Of a DNA stretch of 52,780 nt, positions 37,094 to 45,143 are shown piece by piece (within the stretch, counting starts at the first letter, position 1; each line of letters starts with the position of its first letter). The notes beneath the pieces are model-generated. The model was not told where the DNA came from, made no database searches, and was given only the letters and a program-made list of their open reading frames with translations. A program made the position numbers and the translations under genes. This DNA is from Anaerosalibacter bizertensis (GTDB lineage: Bacteria > Bacillota > Clostridia > Tissierellales > Sporanaerobacteraceae): NCBI RefSeq assembly GCF_009696605.1, contig NZ_VULR01000016.1:1-52780 (forward strand), read 5' to 3'.

Positions 37094-37121
37094 TAAAAAA
37101 AGGACCAAATTTGGTCCTTTT
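37094..37121 (-). terminator. Terminator after spoVG
   Basis: This is a perfect 24-base palindrome (arms AAAAGGACCAAA/TTTGGTCCTTTT) just after the spoVG stop, continuing into a T run on the minus strand. Confidence 0.85.
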
Positions 37122-37123
37122 CT

Positions 37124-37387
37124 TCACTCATCACCTATATTTTTTTCATACTCCTTAAAAATTGCTTCCTGTATCTTGCTTCTAGTTTCTGAATTAATTG
37201 GATGGGCAATATCTTTAAAATCTCCATCTGCCATCTTTCTACTTGGCATGGCAATAAAAAATCCGTTTTGACCTTCTATTATCTTTATGTCATGTACTAC
37301 AAATTCGTTGTCAAAAGTAACAGAAACTATAGCTTTCATTTTACCTTCGTCGGTGATTTTTCTAATTCTTACATCTGTGACTTGCAT
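37124..37387 (-). CDS. spoVG: Septation/regulatory protein SpoVG
   Basis: This 87-residue nucleic-acid-binding protein influences septation, sporulation and many regulatory circuits in Firmicutes. The sequence is canonical: [56 protein letters not shown] at 37385-37387 after GAAGGTGG; an upstream ORF extension is not family-like. The purR-spoVG-glmU order matches B. subtilis. A sigma-H-like promoter lies upstream. Confidence 0.97.
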   Translation of the reverse strand: MQVTDVRIRKITDEGKMKAIVSVTFDNEFVVHDIKIIEGQNGFFIAMPSRKMADGDFKDIAHPINSETRSKIQEAIFKEYEKNIGDE

Positions 37388-37445
37388 TTTCACCTCACCA
37401 CCTTCCCAGAAGTCCCTTAAATAATACAATTATTAAATATTCTCT

Positions 37446-37474
37446 ATATTCTCTAAATTTTGAAGAAATCCTTC
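37446..37474 (-). promoter_or_regulatory. Sigma-H-type promoter of spoVG
   Basis: On the minus strand, GAAGGATTT (37466-37474) matches the sigma-H -35 consensus RnAGGAwww. AGAGAATAT (37446-37454) matches the -10 RnnGAATww, with 11 bases between. B. subtilis spoVG is a classic sigma-H gene, which supports this reading. Confidence 0.65.
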
Positions 37475-37498
37475 TTTTATTGTAAATCTTTTTCATTT

Positions 37499-38329
37499 TT
37501 ATTTAAATTGTTCTAAGTATTCAAAATTTGATTTTAAATATATTTTACCATTTTGTTCATCAACCGCCTCTAATTGTATAAGGGAAATATAATCGTCTAC
37601 TAATTTTTTCTCTGGACTTTTAGTTGAAACAAATATTCCAACGCCAACCACTTCGGCATTAAACTCATTCATCATATCATTTATTCCCTTTATTGTTCCT
37701 CCAGCTTTCATAAAATCATCTATTACTAAAACTTTTGAACCTTCCTTAAGAACCTTTTTTGAAAGAGACATAGTTTGAATAACCTTAGTAGAGCCAGACA
37801 CATAGTTTATATTTACAGTAGGCCCTTCAGTGATCTTTGTATTTTTCCTTATAACGATTAGAGGTACATTCAAAATATCTGCAGTCATAAGGGCTATAGG
37901 AATTCCCTTAGTTTCAACTGTTACTACATAATCTATATTTTTATGATTAAATTCATTTGCAAATATTTTACCTATATTTCTTATTATACTAGGAGTATAT
38001 AGAATATCCATCATATATATAAAACCCCCTGGAATAATTCTCTCTCCATCAGATAATCTTCTACATAGATCCTCTAAAAGAATTTCAGTTTCTCCCTTTC
38101 TAGACTTTGGTAAAAACTTTACTCCACCATTAGCTCCTGGAATAGTTTCTATTTTCCCTATATCCAGTTTTTGGGCAATTTCCTTCATTATGGATATATC
38201 ACCACTGATACTAGGCTTTTTAACATTAAACATTTTAGAAAAATAATTATATGTAAAAATTTCATTTGGTCTACTTGTAAGTATATACATTATAGCTCCT
38301 ATTCTTTCATTTCTTTTTAATTGATCCAT
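37499..38329 (-). CDS. purR: Purine operon repressor PurR
   Basis: This 276-residue Gram-positive PurR has an N-terminal winged-helix domain (about 1-75) fused to a phosphoribosyltransferase-like effector domain that senses PRPP. The PRPP loop VLVIDDFMKAGGT and DYVVTVETKGIPIAL are visible. It represses purine synthesis genes when PRPP is low or purines are present. I take the ATG at 38327-38329, five bases after AGGGTGG. It diverges from murC. Confidence 0.96.
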   Translation of the reverse strand: MDQLKRNERIGAIMYILTSRPNEIFTYNYFSKMFNVKKPSISGDISIMKEIAQKLDIGKIETIPGANGGVKFLPKSRKGETEILLEDLCRRLSDGERIIPGGFIYMMDILYTPSIIRNIGKIFANEFNHKNIDYVVTVETKGIPIALMTADILNVPLIVIRKNTKITEGPTVNINYVSGSTKVIQTMSLSKKVLKEGSKVLVIDDFMKAGGTIKGINDMMNEFNAEVVGVGIFVSTKSPEKKLVDDYISLIQLEAVDEQNGKIYLKSNFEYLEQFK

Positions 38330-38370
38330 TCTAACCACCCTAATTAAATATTTTTTTCACATATTAACCT

Positions 38371-38399
38371 ATTTTATTCCTTTATATAGTATAATTCAA
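38371..38399 (-). promoter_or_regulatory. Candidate purR promoter
   Basis: On the minus strand, -35 TTGAAT (38394-38399), 17-base spacer, -10 TAAAAT (38371-38376). No clear PurBox was seen in the divergent region. Confidence 0.55.
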
Positions 38400-38446
38400 T
38401 ATATTTATAACTTTTCCTTTTTATATTTTCACCTTTATGATATAAT

Positions 38447-38475
38447 TTATCAATGACAAAATAAAATGCTATAAA
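38447..38475 (+). promoter_or_regulatory. Candidate murC promoter
   Basis: On the plus strand, -35 TTATCA (38447-38452), 17-base spacer, -10 TATAAA (38470-38475). The match is moderate. Confidence 0.45.
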
Positions 38476-38548
38476 ATATGATAATAATATTTTTTTTGGC
38501 AATAATAAATATAGAGATGATTATATATATTTTGGGAGGTAATTGTAT

Positions 38549-39922
38549 ATGGTTTCACACGTTCATCTTATAGGTATTGGTGGAATAAGTATGAGTGGAT
38601 TAGCAGAAATACTTTTAAAAGAAGGATATACTGTCTCTGGCTCAGATATGAACTCATCTTTGATAATTGATAAATTAAAAAAACAAGGTGCTAATATTTA
38701 CACAGATCATAAAAAAGAAAATATACAAGGAGCAGATTTAATAATATACACAGATGCTATATCTAATGACAACCCAGAACTATTAGAAGCTAAGAAAAAT
38801 GGTATAACAACTTTAGATAGGGGTACTTTCCTAGGAAAACTTATGAAGAATTACGATAAATCTATTGCTGTTTCTGGTACTCATGGAAAAACTACTACTA
38901 CTAGTATGTTAGCTACAATATTAAATAAATCTTCTTTAGAACCTACTATACTTTTAGGTGGAGAATTAGATGAAATAGGTGGCAATGTAAAAATAGGTAG
39001 CAAAAATTTGGTTTTAACCGAAGCTTGCGAATATAAAGGAAATATACTTAAATATCAGCCTACCATGGCCATAATACTTAATATGGAAGAAGATCATTTA
39101 GACTATTTTAAAAATATAGATCATATAGTAGATACATTCAAGGAATATGCAAACAGTTTAGATGAAGATGGACACTTGATTATAAATATAGATGATAAAA
39201 ATGCTTATAAAGTTATAAAAGATAGTAAATGTAATATTGTTACATTTGGTATAAATAACAAGGCTGATTATACCGCAGAAAATATTTCATTTACAGATGA
39301 AGGATATCCAAGATTTGTGCTTAATATAAAAGATAAAGGTAAGTTTCCTATTACCTTAAATGTTATGGGAATACATAATGTATACAACTCCCTAGCTAGT
39401 ATTGCTGCAGCCCATACTTACAATGTACCAGTAGAATCAATAATAAATTCAATGCAATACTATAAAGGTACCCATAGAAGATTAGAAACAAAAGGATATA
39501 TAAATGGTATAAAGATAATGGATGATTATGCTCACCATCCAACAGAAATTAAAGCAGCTCTTAATGCCCTTAGAAAAAGTACATCGCAAAAACTTTGGTG
39601 TGTATTTCAACCTCATACTTACTCCAGAACTAAACTTCTTTTAGAACAATTTTCTGAATCATTTTATGAAGCCGATAAAGTTATAATAGCTGATATATAT
39701 GCTTCTAGAGAAAAAGACACAGGTCTTATTCATTCTACTAGTTTAGTTAACTTATTAAAAGAAAAAAATGTAGAAGCTATATATCTTAAATCTTTTGAAG
39801 AAATTAAAAATTATCTCTTTGATAATATGGAAGATGGGGATGTTTTGGTAACTATGGGAGCAGGTAATATTTATAAATTAGGAGAATTAATGCTGGAAGA
39901 AAGCAAAAAAGAAGCTATTTAA
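38549..39922 (+). CDS. murC: UDP-N-acetylmuramate--L-alanine ligase
   Basis: This 457-residue Mur ligase adds L-Ala to UDP-MurNAc in peptidoglycan precursor synthesis. The N-terminal Rossmann HLIGIGGISMSGLAEIL, the ATP P-loop SGTHGKTTTTSML (about 112-124), EACEYKGNIL, the NMEEDHLDYF segment and DDYAHHPTEI of the C-terminal domain are all present. ATG at 38549 is nine bases after GGGAGG; the earlier TTG is too close. It is alone on the plus strand here. Confidence 0.97.
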   Translation: MVSHVHLIGIGGISMSGLAEILLKEGYTVSGSDMNSSLIIDKLKKQGANIYTDHKKENIQGADLIIYTDAISNDNPELLEAKKNGITTLDRGTFLGKLMKNYDKSIAVSGTHGKTTTTSMLATILNKSSLEPTILLGGELDEIGGNVKIGSKNLVLTEACEYKGNILKYQPTMAIILNMEEDHLDYFKNIDHIVDTFKEYANSLDEDGHLIINIDDKNAYKVIKDSKCNIVTFGINNKADYTAENISFTDEGYPRFVLNIKDKGKFPITLNVMGIHNVYNSLASIAAAHTYNVPVESIINSMQYYKGTHRRLETKGYINGIKIMDDYAHHPTEIKAALNALRKSTSQKLWCVFQPHTYSRTKLLLEQFSESFYEADKVIIADIYASREKDTGLIHSTSLVNLLKEKNVEAIYLKSFEEIKNYLFDNMEDGDVLVTMGAGNIYKLGELMLEESKKEAI

Positions 39923-39949
39923 AGTCCCTATTCCATAGGGACTTTTTTT
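39921..39949 (+). terminator. murC terminator, shared with the convergent LCP gene
   Basis: The 11-bp stem AAAGTCCCTAT/ATAGGGACTTT with loop TCC is followed by a T run on the plus strand. The hairpin includes the last codons and stop of the convergent LCP gene. Confidence 0.88.
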
Positions 39950-40932
39950 GATACTTTATAGAGTTCTTCTATTATCTCCTTGGTCTTTAGTTCATCTTGA
40001 ATATAATAAGATAGAGTTTTACCTTCAATAGTTCTATAACTTGCTACACCAGGTAATGTAGAAAATTTAAAATCTTTCTTGTCTATTCCAAATGCTTCTT
40101 TTCCATATTTCAAAGCTTCATTTAAACTAATATCTGTATTTACATGTTCAAAGCTGCTTTTAACAACTAAAGGTAACCTTGCTCCTAGAGATTTATTTAA
40201 AAGAGAAAATAAGAACTCTTGCTGTGCTTTTATTCTACCTAAATCTCCTTCTTTATAACCAACTTTATTATTATTTCCTTTTCTATATCTTAAAAATTGT
40301 ACAGCTTTTTTGCCGTCTAAAACTTGTTCTCCTTTTGGTATATCTATATATAGTGGAGGTTTCGATGTAGGATCTTCATATTTCATATGAAATGGCACAT
40401 ATACTTCTACACCCCCTATAGAGTCTACTATATTCTCAACCCCTTTATAATCAACCATAACATAGTGGTGAACAGGTGCCTCTCCAAGCATGTATTCAAT
40501 AGTTTTTTTTAAACCTTCTATTCCATGATCTCCATATACCGCATTAATCTTTCTCTGTTCTGCTTTTTCATATCCCTTTCTATAAACATAAGTATCCCTA
40601 GGAATAGAAATAAAATCAACCCTTTTGTATTCCCTATCAAAAGAAGCAAATATAATAGTATCTGTCCTTATATCATCCATTCCTAATAATATAAAATTAA
40701 TCCTATCACTTCTTTCTATACCTTCTTCTAAGGAATTTATAGGTTTTTCTGTATCTTTTTCTTTTTTATCTTTCTCAGAAAGTTTTATATCTTTCTCTGC
40801 GCTTTTATTTATATTATTATATATAAGATTTTTTTCTCCATTGTTAAACTTTAAAAAAGTATAAGAACCTAATAAAAAAGCAATAAAAAAACATATGAAA
40901 GCTAAACTAAAGTATTTTAAAAAGTTTTTCAT
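39928..40932 (-). CDS. LytR-CpsA-Psr (LCP) family protein
   Basis: This 334-residue membrane-anchored enzyme family transfers teichoic acids or other glycopolymers from lipid carriers to peptidoglycan. An N-terminal transmembrane helix lies at about 7-28. A Lys/Glu-rich linker follows to about 75. The LCP domain (about 78-290) has NFILLGMD, FISIPRDTYV, KINAVYGDHG, VDSIGGVEV and the RYRKGNN...GDLGRIKAQQEF block with its conserved Arg residues. The ATG has no close ribosome site: GGGAGG lies about 18 bases upstream and instead serves a 4-codon ORF whose stop overlaps this start. Confidence 0.95.
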   Translation of the reverse strand: MKNFLKYFSLAFICFFIAFLLGSYTFLKFNNGEKNLIYNNINKSAEKDIKLSEKDKKEKDTEKPINSLEEGIERSDRINFILLGMDDIRTDTIIFASFDREYKRVDFISIPRDTYVYRKGYEKAEQRKINAVYGDHGIEGLKKTIEYMLGEAPVHHYVMVDYKGVENIVDSIGGVEVYVPFHMKYEDPTSKPPLYIDIPKGEQVLDGKKAVQFLRYRKGNNNKVGYKEGDLGRIKAQQEFLFSLLNKSLGARLPLVVKSSFEHVNTDISLNEALKYGKEAFGIDKKDFKFSTLPGVASYRTIEGKTLSYYIQDELKTKEIIEELYKVSKKVPME

Positions 40933-40943
40933 CTAATATACAA
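40929..40943 (-). CDS. Four-codon leader ORF overlapping the LCP start
   Basis: TTG TAT ATT AGA TGA lies seven bases after a strong GGGAGG. Its TGA overlaps the LCP gene's ATG (ATGA arrangement). It would let ribosomes terminate and restart on the LCP gene. No peptide function is proposed. Confidence 0.35.
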   Translation of the reverse strand: MYIR

Positions 40944-41080
40944 TTTTCTACCTCCCTTCAAACAATGTATAATCATATTTTATACAATACTTAGTTTTTT
41001 ACTCTTATTTTTAACTATAAAAAATTAAGCATTTAGTGATTTTTTACCAAAAATAGTTAATAAAATAGTTTTTCACAAAA

Positions 41081-41117
41081 AATAAATTCCCTGGTGAAAT
41101 TCACCAGGGAATTTATT
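41081..41117 (-). terminator. Terminator after hbd
   Basis: A perfect 17-bp stem (core CTGGTGA/TCACCAG, loop AAT) with AT-rich flanks lies 14 bases after the hbd stop. Confidence 0.88.
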
Positions 41118-41131
41118 TAACTTTATAATAT

Positions 41132-41986
41132 TTATCTTGAGTAATCGTAGAATCCTTTACCAGTCTTTCTTCCTAATTGTCCACCTCTAACCATCTTTCT
41201 TAATAATGGATGAGCTCTATATTTTGAATCACCAAATTCAGTATATAGTACATCCATAATAGCTAAACAAACATCTAAACCAATTAAATCTCCTAAAGCT
41301 AAAGGTCCAATTGGATGATTTGCACCAAGTTGCATTGCTTGGTCAATATCTTCAGCTTTTGCTACTCCATCACCTAATATTCCTACAGCTTCATTAATCA
41401 TTGGAATAAGTATTCTATTTACAACAAATCCTGGAGCTTCTTCAACTTCAACAGGAGTTTTTCCTAGTTTTTCTGATAATTCAAATACTGCATTTCTAGT
41501 TTCTTCACTAGTTGCAATTCCTTTAATAACTTCAATTAATTTCATAACTGGAACTGGATTAAAGAAATGCATTCCAATTACTTTGTCAGGTCTATTTGTA
41601 GCGCTTGCAATTTCAGTTATTGATAAAGAAGAAGTGTTTGTTGCGAGTATTGCATCTTCTTTGCAAACTTCATCTAATTTAGCAAAAGTTTCTCTTTTAA
41701 TATCCATGTCTTCGGCAATAGCTTCAATTACTAAATCACAATCTTTTAAATCTTCATACTCTGTAGTAATTTGTATTTTGTCTAATAACTTGTTCTTATC
41801 ATCTTCAGTAATTTTTTCTTTTTTTACTAATCTACTTAAGCCTTTATCAACATGTTTTGCACTTGCTCTTGGGTTATCTGGATCAATATTTCTAACCCAC
41901 ATAACAACGTCACAACCATTTTGAACTAAAACTTGAACAATTCCTGAAGCCATAGTACCTCTTCCAAGTATTCCAACCTTTTGCAT
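41132..41986 (-). CDS. hbd: 3-hydroxybutyryl-CoA dehydrogenase
   Basis: This 284-residue enzyme reduces acetoacetyl-CoA to 3-hydroxybutyryl-CoA (or the reverse) with NAD(P)H, in butyrate-type fermentation. The N-terminal dinucleotide site [14 protein letters not shown], the NTSSLSI segment, catalytic His in [15 protein letters not shown], and C-terminal [17 protein letters not shown] and [10 protein letters not shown] are typical. It lies 28 bases after crt. The usual partners bcd, etfAB and thl are not in this window. Confidence 0.97.
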   Translation of the reverse strand: MQKVGILGRGTMASGIVQVLVQNGCDVVMWVRNIDPDNPRASAKHVDKGLSRLVKKEKITEDDKNKLLDKIQITTEYEDLKDCDLVIEAIAEDMDIKRETFAKLDEVCKEDAILATNTSSLSITEIASATNRPDKVIGMHFFNPVPVMKLIEVIKGIATSEETRNAVFELSEKLGKTPVEVEEAPGFVVNRILIPMINEAVGILGDGVAKAEDIDQAMQLGANHPIGPLALGDLIGLDVCLAIMDVLYTEFGDSKYRAHPLLRKMVRGGQLGRKTGKGFYDYSR

Positions 41987-42014
41987 AAAAACACCTCCAA
42001 AAATTATCTTAAAA

Positions 42015-42794
42015 TTATCTTAATTTATAGTCAGGTTTGCGTTTTTCTAAAAACGCTCCCATGCCTTCTTTTTGATCATCTGTTGTAAAACAAAGTCCAA
42101 ATAGATCTCTTTCAATTGCCATTCCTGTTTCAATATCTGTTTCAATTCCTCTATTTATAGCAGCTTTTGCAAATCTAACTGCTATTTGTCCTTTTGATAA
42201 AATAGTTTTCGCTAATTTCATTGCTTCTTCCATTAAATCATCTTGAGGAACTACTTTATTTACAAGTCCTATTCTATAAGCTTCATTAGCATCTATCATG
42301 CCTGCTGTAAAGATTAATTCCTTTGCTCTTCCCATTCCTACTAATCGAGCCAGTCTTTGAGTTCCTGCAAATCCTGGAATTATTCCAAGACCTGTTTCAG
42401 GTTGTCCAAACTTAGCTTTATCTGACGCTATTCTAATATCACAGCACATTGACAATTCACAGCCTCCGCCTAACGAGAAACCGTTTACCGCAGCTATAAC
42501 AGGCTTTTCCATTAACTCAATTTTTCTAAATACACTTAAACCATTTCTTGCAAATTCTCTTGCTTCTTTAGAGCCCATATTCTTCATTTCTGCTATATCT
42601 GCACCTGCTACAAAAGCTCTTCCCTCACCTGTTAATATAACAATATGTACCTCTTCATCTTTATCTATCATATCTACAGCTTTATCTAGCTCTTTCAATA
42701 CTTGAGTATTGAGGGCATTTAATGCTTCAGGTCTATTAATTGATAATATACCTATATTGCCTTCTTTTTTGAAAACTAAATTTTCAAAATCCAT
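42015..42794 (-). CDS. crt: Enoyl-CoA hydratase / crotonase
   Basis: This 259-residue crotonase-family enzyme hydrates crotonyl-CoA to 3-hydroxybutyryl-CoA. The oxyanion-hole segment [11 protein letters not shown], the catalytic Glu-bearing [19 protein letters not shown], and [22 protein letters not shown] are present. I start at the ATG at 42792-42794, five bases after GGAGGG. It is the first gene of crt-hbd, under an extended -10 promoter with a Rex-like site upstream. Confidence 0.96.
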   Translation of the reverse strand: MDFENLVFKKEGNIGILSINRPEALNALNTQVLKELDKAVDMIDKDEEVHIVILTGEGRAFVAGADIAEMKNMGSKEAREFARNGLSVFRKIELMEKPVIAAVNGFSLGGGCELSMCCDIRIASDKAKFGQPETGLGIIPGFAGTQRLARLVGMGRAKELIFTAGMIDANEAYRIGLVNKVVPQDDLMEEAMKLAKTILSKGQIAVRFAKAAINRGIETDIETGMAIERDLFGLCFTTDDQKEGMGAFLEKRKPDYKLR

Positions 42795-42837
42795 TCTATC
42801 CCTCCTCATATTGCTATCTTTGTCTCTATTTATTTAC

Positions 42838-42866
42838 ATTTTATCAAAACTTCCAAAATAAATCAA
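42838..42866 (-). promoter_or_regulatory. crt-hbd promoter
   Basis: On the minus strand, -35 TTGATT (42861-42866), 17-base spacer, -10 TAAAAT (42838-42843), preceded by an extended TGA element. Confidence 0.7.
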
Positions 42867-42874
42867 TGGTAAGT

Positions 42875-42892
42875 TTGATAACCGATTAACAA
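42875..42892. promoter_or_regulatory. Rex-like operator upstream of crt-hbd
   Basis: The minus-strand sequence TTGTTAATCGGTTATCAA matches the clostridial Rex consensus TTGTTAANNNNTTAACAA at all but one fixed position. It lies just upstream of the crt promoter -35. Rex is the NADH/NAD+-sensing repressor that controls crt-hbd-type operons in Clostridium. That regulation applies here by inference. Confidence 0.6.
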
Positions 42893-43163
42893 TCTTTGTC
42901 CCTTAGAGTAGTCTTAATTAAAAGTTCTTGATATTTCTTAGTTTATCTCCTTTGTTCTCCATTTTTTAATATTTATTTTCTTTAATTTATAAGTTATTTT
43001 TTATTATATTTATAATTTTAAGCTTTTTACGGGATTTTATTATTTAAATCTATACCTTTACAATATAAGAAATGTAATTATAGCTAATTAATAATTTACA
43101 AGTATTTATTTTTTGTTAAAATAATATCGAAAATAACGTTTTTATAAAGAGATTATAAAAGCT
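42893..43163. other. AT-rich gap between crt and dcd
   Basis: This stretch is strongly AT-rich and shows no ORF with a ribosome site, no RNA gene and no convincing long repeat. Apart from the crt promoter/Rex site on one side and the dcd hairpin on the other, I see nothing in it. Confidence 0.6.
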
Positions 43164-43193
43164 ATAGAATAGGTAATTAATTACCTATTCTAT
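43164..43193 (-). terminator. Hairpin at the end of dcd
   Basis: This perfect 30-base palindrome centred at 43178/43179 covers the last codons and stop of dcd. Only a short T run follows on the minus strand, so termination may be weak. Confidence 0.55.
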
Positions 43194-43728
43194 TATTCTC
43201 TATATCTTTATAAACCTTACTCCCTGTTGCTCTTCTTTGCCTTTGATATTTTCCGTCATAAGGATTCAATGCTTCTTTGTCCATAAGAGCAAATACCAAT
43301 TGACAAACCCTTCTTCCAGAAATAAGTTTTATAGGAAGTCTGTTGGCATTATATAATTCAAGAGTTATTTCCCCCTCAAAACCTGGGTCCACCCATCCTG
43401 CATTTTGAATAAAAAGTCCCATCCTACCTATTGAACTTCTTCCTTCAACAAAAGCTGTCAAATAATTAGGCAGTTTAATGTATTCCATAGTAGTAGCAAG
43501 TAAAAAAGAATTTGGTGGAATAATTATCTCATCACTTTCAATCTCTATATATTCTATCTCTTCTTGAAGACACATAGATTCAACCCTGTTTTCATCAACT
43601 TTCAAAAAATGTCTTCCTAATCTTATATCTACACTAGCCGGTTGAATTTGCTTATCTTCTTCAATTGGATCTATTATAAGTTCTTTATCTTCAATCATCT
43701 TTTTAATAGTTCTATCTGATAGTATCAA
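43177..43728 (-). CDS. dcd: dCTP deaminase
   Basis: This 183-residue trimeric enzyme deaminates dCTP to dUTP (or to dUMP in the bifunctional type) for dTTP synthesis. Typical segments are [54 protein letters not shown] with the catalytic Glu, and [11 protein letters not shown]. The C-terminal [15 protein letters not shown] lid is present. TTG start seven bases after GGGGAG. It follows pgi by 14 bases. Mono- versus bifunctional type cannot be settled by eye. Confidence 0.96.
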   Translation of the reverse strand: MILSDRTIKKMIEDKELIIDPIEEDKQIQPASVDIRLGRHFLKVDENRVESMCLQEEIEYIEIESDEIIIPPNSFLLATTMEYIKLPNYLTAFVEGRSSIGRMGLFIQNAGWVDPGFEGEITLELYNANRLPIKLISGRRVCQLVFALMDKEALNPYDGKYQRQRRATGSKVYKDIENNRIGN

Positions 43729-43742
43729 TTTTTATCTCCCCT

Positions 43743-45047
43743 TTAGTATCCTGGCTTTTCTATTAATCTAAACATATTCTTCTTATATTCTTCGACTCCT
43801 GGCTGATCAAAAGGATTAACTCCCATTAAATATCCACTAATAGCACAACTTTTCTGGAAGAAATAAATTAGTTTTCCAAAATATATTTCATTTAACTCAG
43901 GAATATTTATAATTATATTTGGTACTCCTCCTTGTGTATGAGCAAGAACAGTACCTTCAAAAGCTTTTTTATTTACAAAGTCTATTGTCTTTCCTGAAAG
44001 AAAATTAAGCTCATCTAAATCTTCACTATCTTTATTGATTTTTATATCTTTTTTAGGCTTCTCAATATTTATAGTAGTTTCAAAAATATTTCTTCTTCCA
44101 TCCTGAATAAGCTGACCTAAAGAATGTAAATCAGTAGTAAAATTTACTGACGAAGGATATATTCCTTTTAAATCTTTTCCTTCACTTTCTCCAAATAATT
44201 GTTTCCACCATTCTTGAAAATAAAATAGACTTGGTTCATAACTTGCTAATATTTCTATATCTATTCCTTTTCTATACAAAATATTCCTTAAAAGAGCATA
44301 TTGATAGGAATAGTTGCTATCTATATCTAAAGTAGCATATTCTTCCATCCCTTCTTTAGCACCTTCCATTAACTTATCTATATCTATACCTGCCACTGCA
44401 ATAGGGAGTAAGCCTACAGATGTAAATACAGAATATCTGCCTCCAATATCATCTGGTACTGTAAATGTTTCATATCCTTTTGCAATAGACATTTCTTTTA
44501 ATATTCCTTTTTCTTTATCTGTAGTAATATAAATTCTTTCTTTAGCTTTTTCCCCGTATTTTTCCATCATATATTCTCTAAATATTCTAAAGGAAATAGC
44601 AGGTTCTGTAGTAGTTCCAGATTTAGATATTACATTAATACTTATATTTTTTCCATCCATCAACTCTAACAATTCAAGTATATAAGTACTACTTACATTA
44701 TTTCCTACAAAATATATTTCTGGTCCTTTTCTTTTGTCTGAACTCAACTGGTTGTAAAAAGAATGGTTTAAAGCTTCTATACAAGCTCTAGACCCTAAAT
44801 AGGAACCTCCTATTCCTATAACAATAAATACATCTGAATCACTTCTTATTTTTTTAGCTGTTTCTTTTACTCTTTCAAATTCATCTATGTCATAATTTTG
44901 AGGATAATCCAACCAACCTAAATATTTTGACCCTGCACCTTTTTTTTCATGTAAAATATTATGTGATAGATTTATATATTCTTCTAAAGATTTTAGCTCA
45001 TGATCTTTTATGAAACTCTTGGAATAATCTAAATAAATATTATTCAT
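43743..45047 (-). CDS. pgi: Glucose-6-phosphate isomerase
   Basis: This 434-residue isomerase interconverts glucose 6-phosphate and fructose 6-phosphate. The short form typical of Firmicutes is shown by [31 protein letters not shown] (sugar-phosphate site), [22 protein letters not shown], and the C-terminal [21 protein letters not shown] after GGAGGG. Co-directional and tightly spaced with dcd. Confidence 0.97.
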   Translation of the reverse strand: MNNIYLDYSKSFIKDHELKSLEEYINLSHNILHEKKGAGSKYLGWLDYPQNYDIDEFERVKETAKKIRSDSDVFIVIGIGGSYLGSRACIEALNHSFYNQLSSDKRKGPEIYFVGNNVSSTYILELLELMDGKNISINVISKSGTTTEPAISFRIFREYMMEKYGEKAKERIYITTDKEKGILKEMSIAKGYETFTVPDDIGGRYSVFTSVGLLPIAVAGIDIDKLMEGAKEGMEEYATLDIDSNYSYQYALLRNILYRKGIDIEILASYEPSLFYFQEWWKQLFGESEGKDLKGIYPSSVNFTTDLHSLGQLIQDGRRNIFETTINIEKPKKDIKINKDSEDLDELNFLSGKTIDFVNKKAFEGTVLAHTQGGVPNIIINIPELNEIYFGKLIYFFQKSCAISGYLMGVNPFDQPGVEEYKKNMFRLIEKPGY

Positions 45048-45103
45048 GAAATCCCTCCTATTATATTTAAAAATTACTTATAACTTATAATATCACAAAT
45101 TTT

Positions 45104-45143
45104 AAAAAATAAATCCTGGAAGCTTAAGCTTCCAGGATTTATT
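45104..45143 (-). terminator. Terminator after the PAS-PP2C gene
   Basis: This perfect 36-base palindrome (arms 45108-45125 and 45126-45143; core GGAAGCTT/AAGCTTCC) overlaps the stop and is followed by six T on the minus strand. Confidence 0.9.

Noticed and set aside
35595-37127. Longer glmU start adding 48 residues
   Set aside because: The extension runs over the spoVG terminator, has no family similarity, and the internal ATG at 36983 has a good ribosome site.
38330-38548. PurBox between purR and murC
   Set aside because: No CCGAA-containing repeat pair was seen; the region is almost purely AT.
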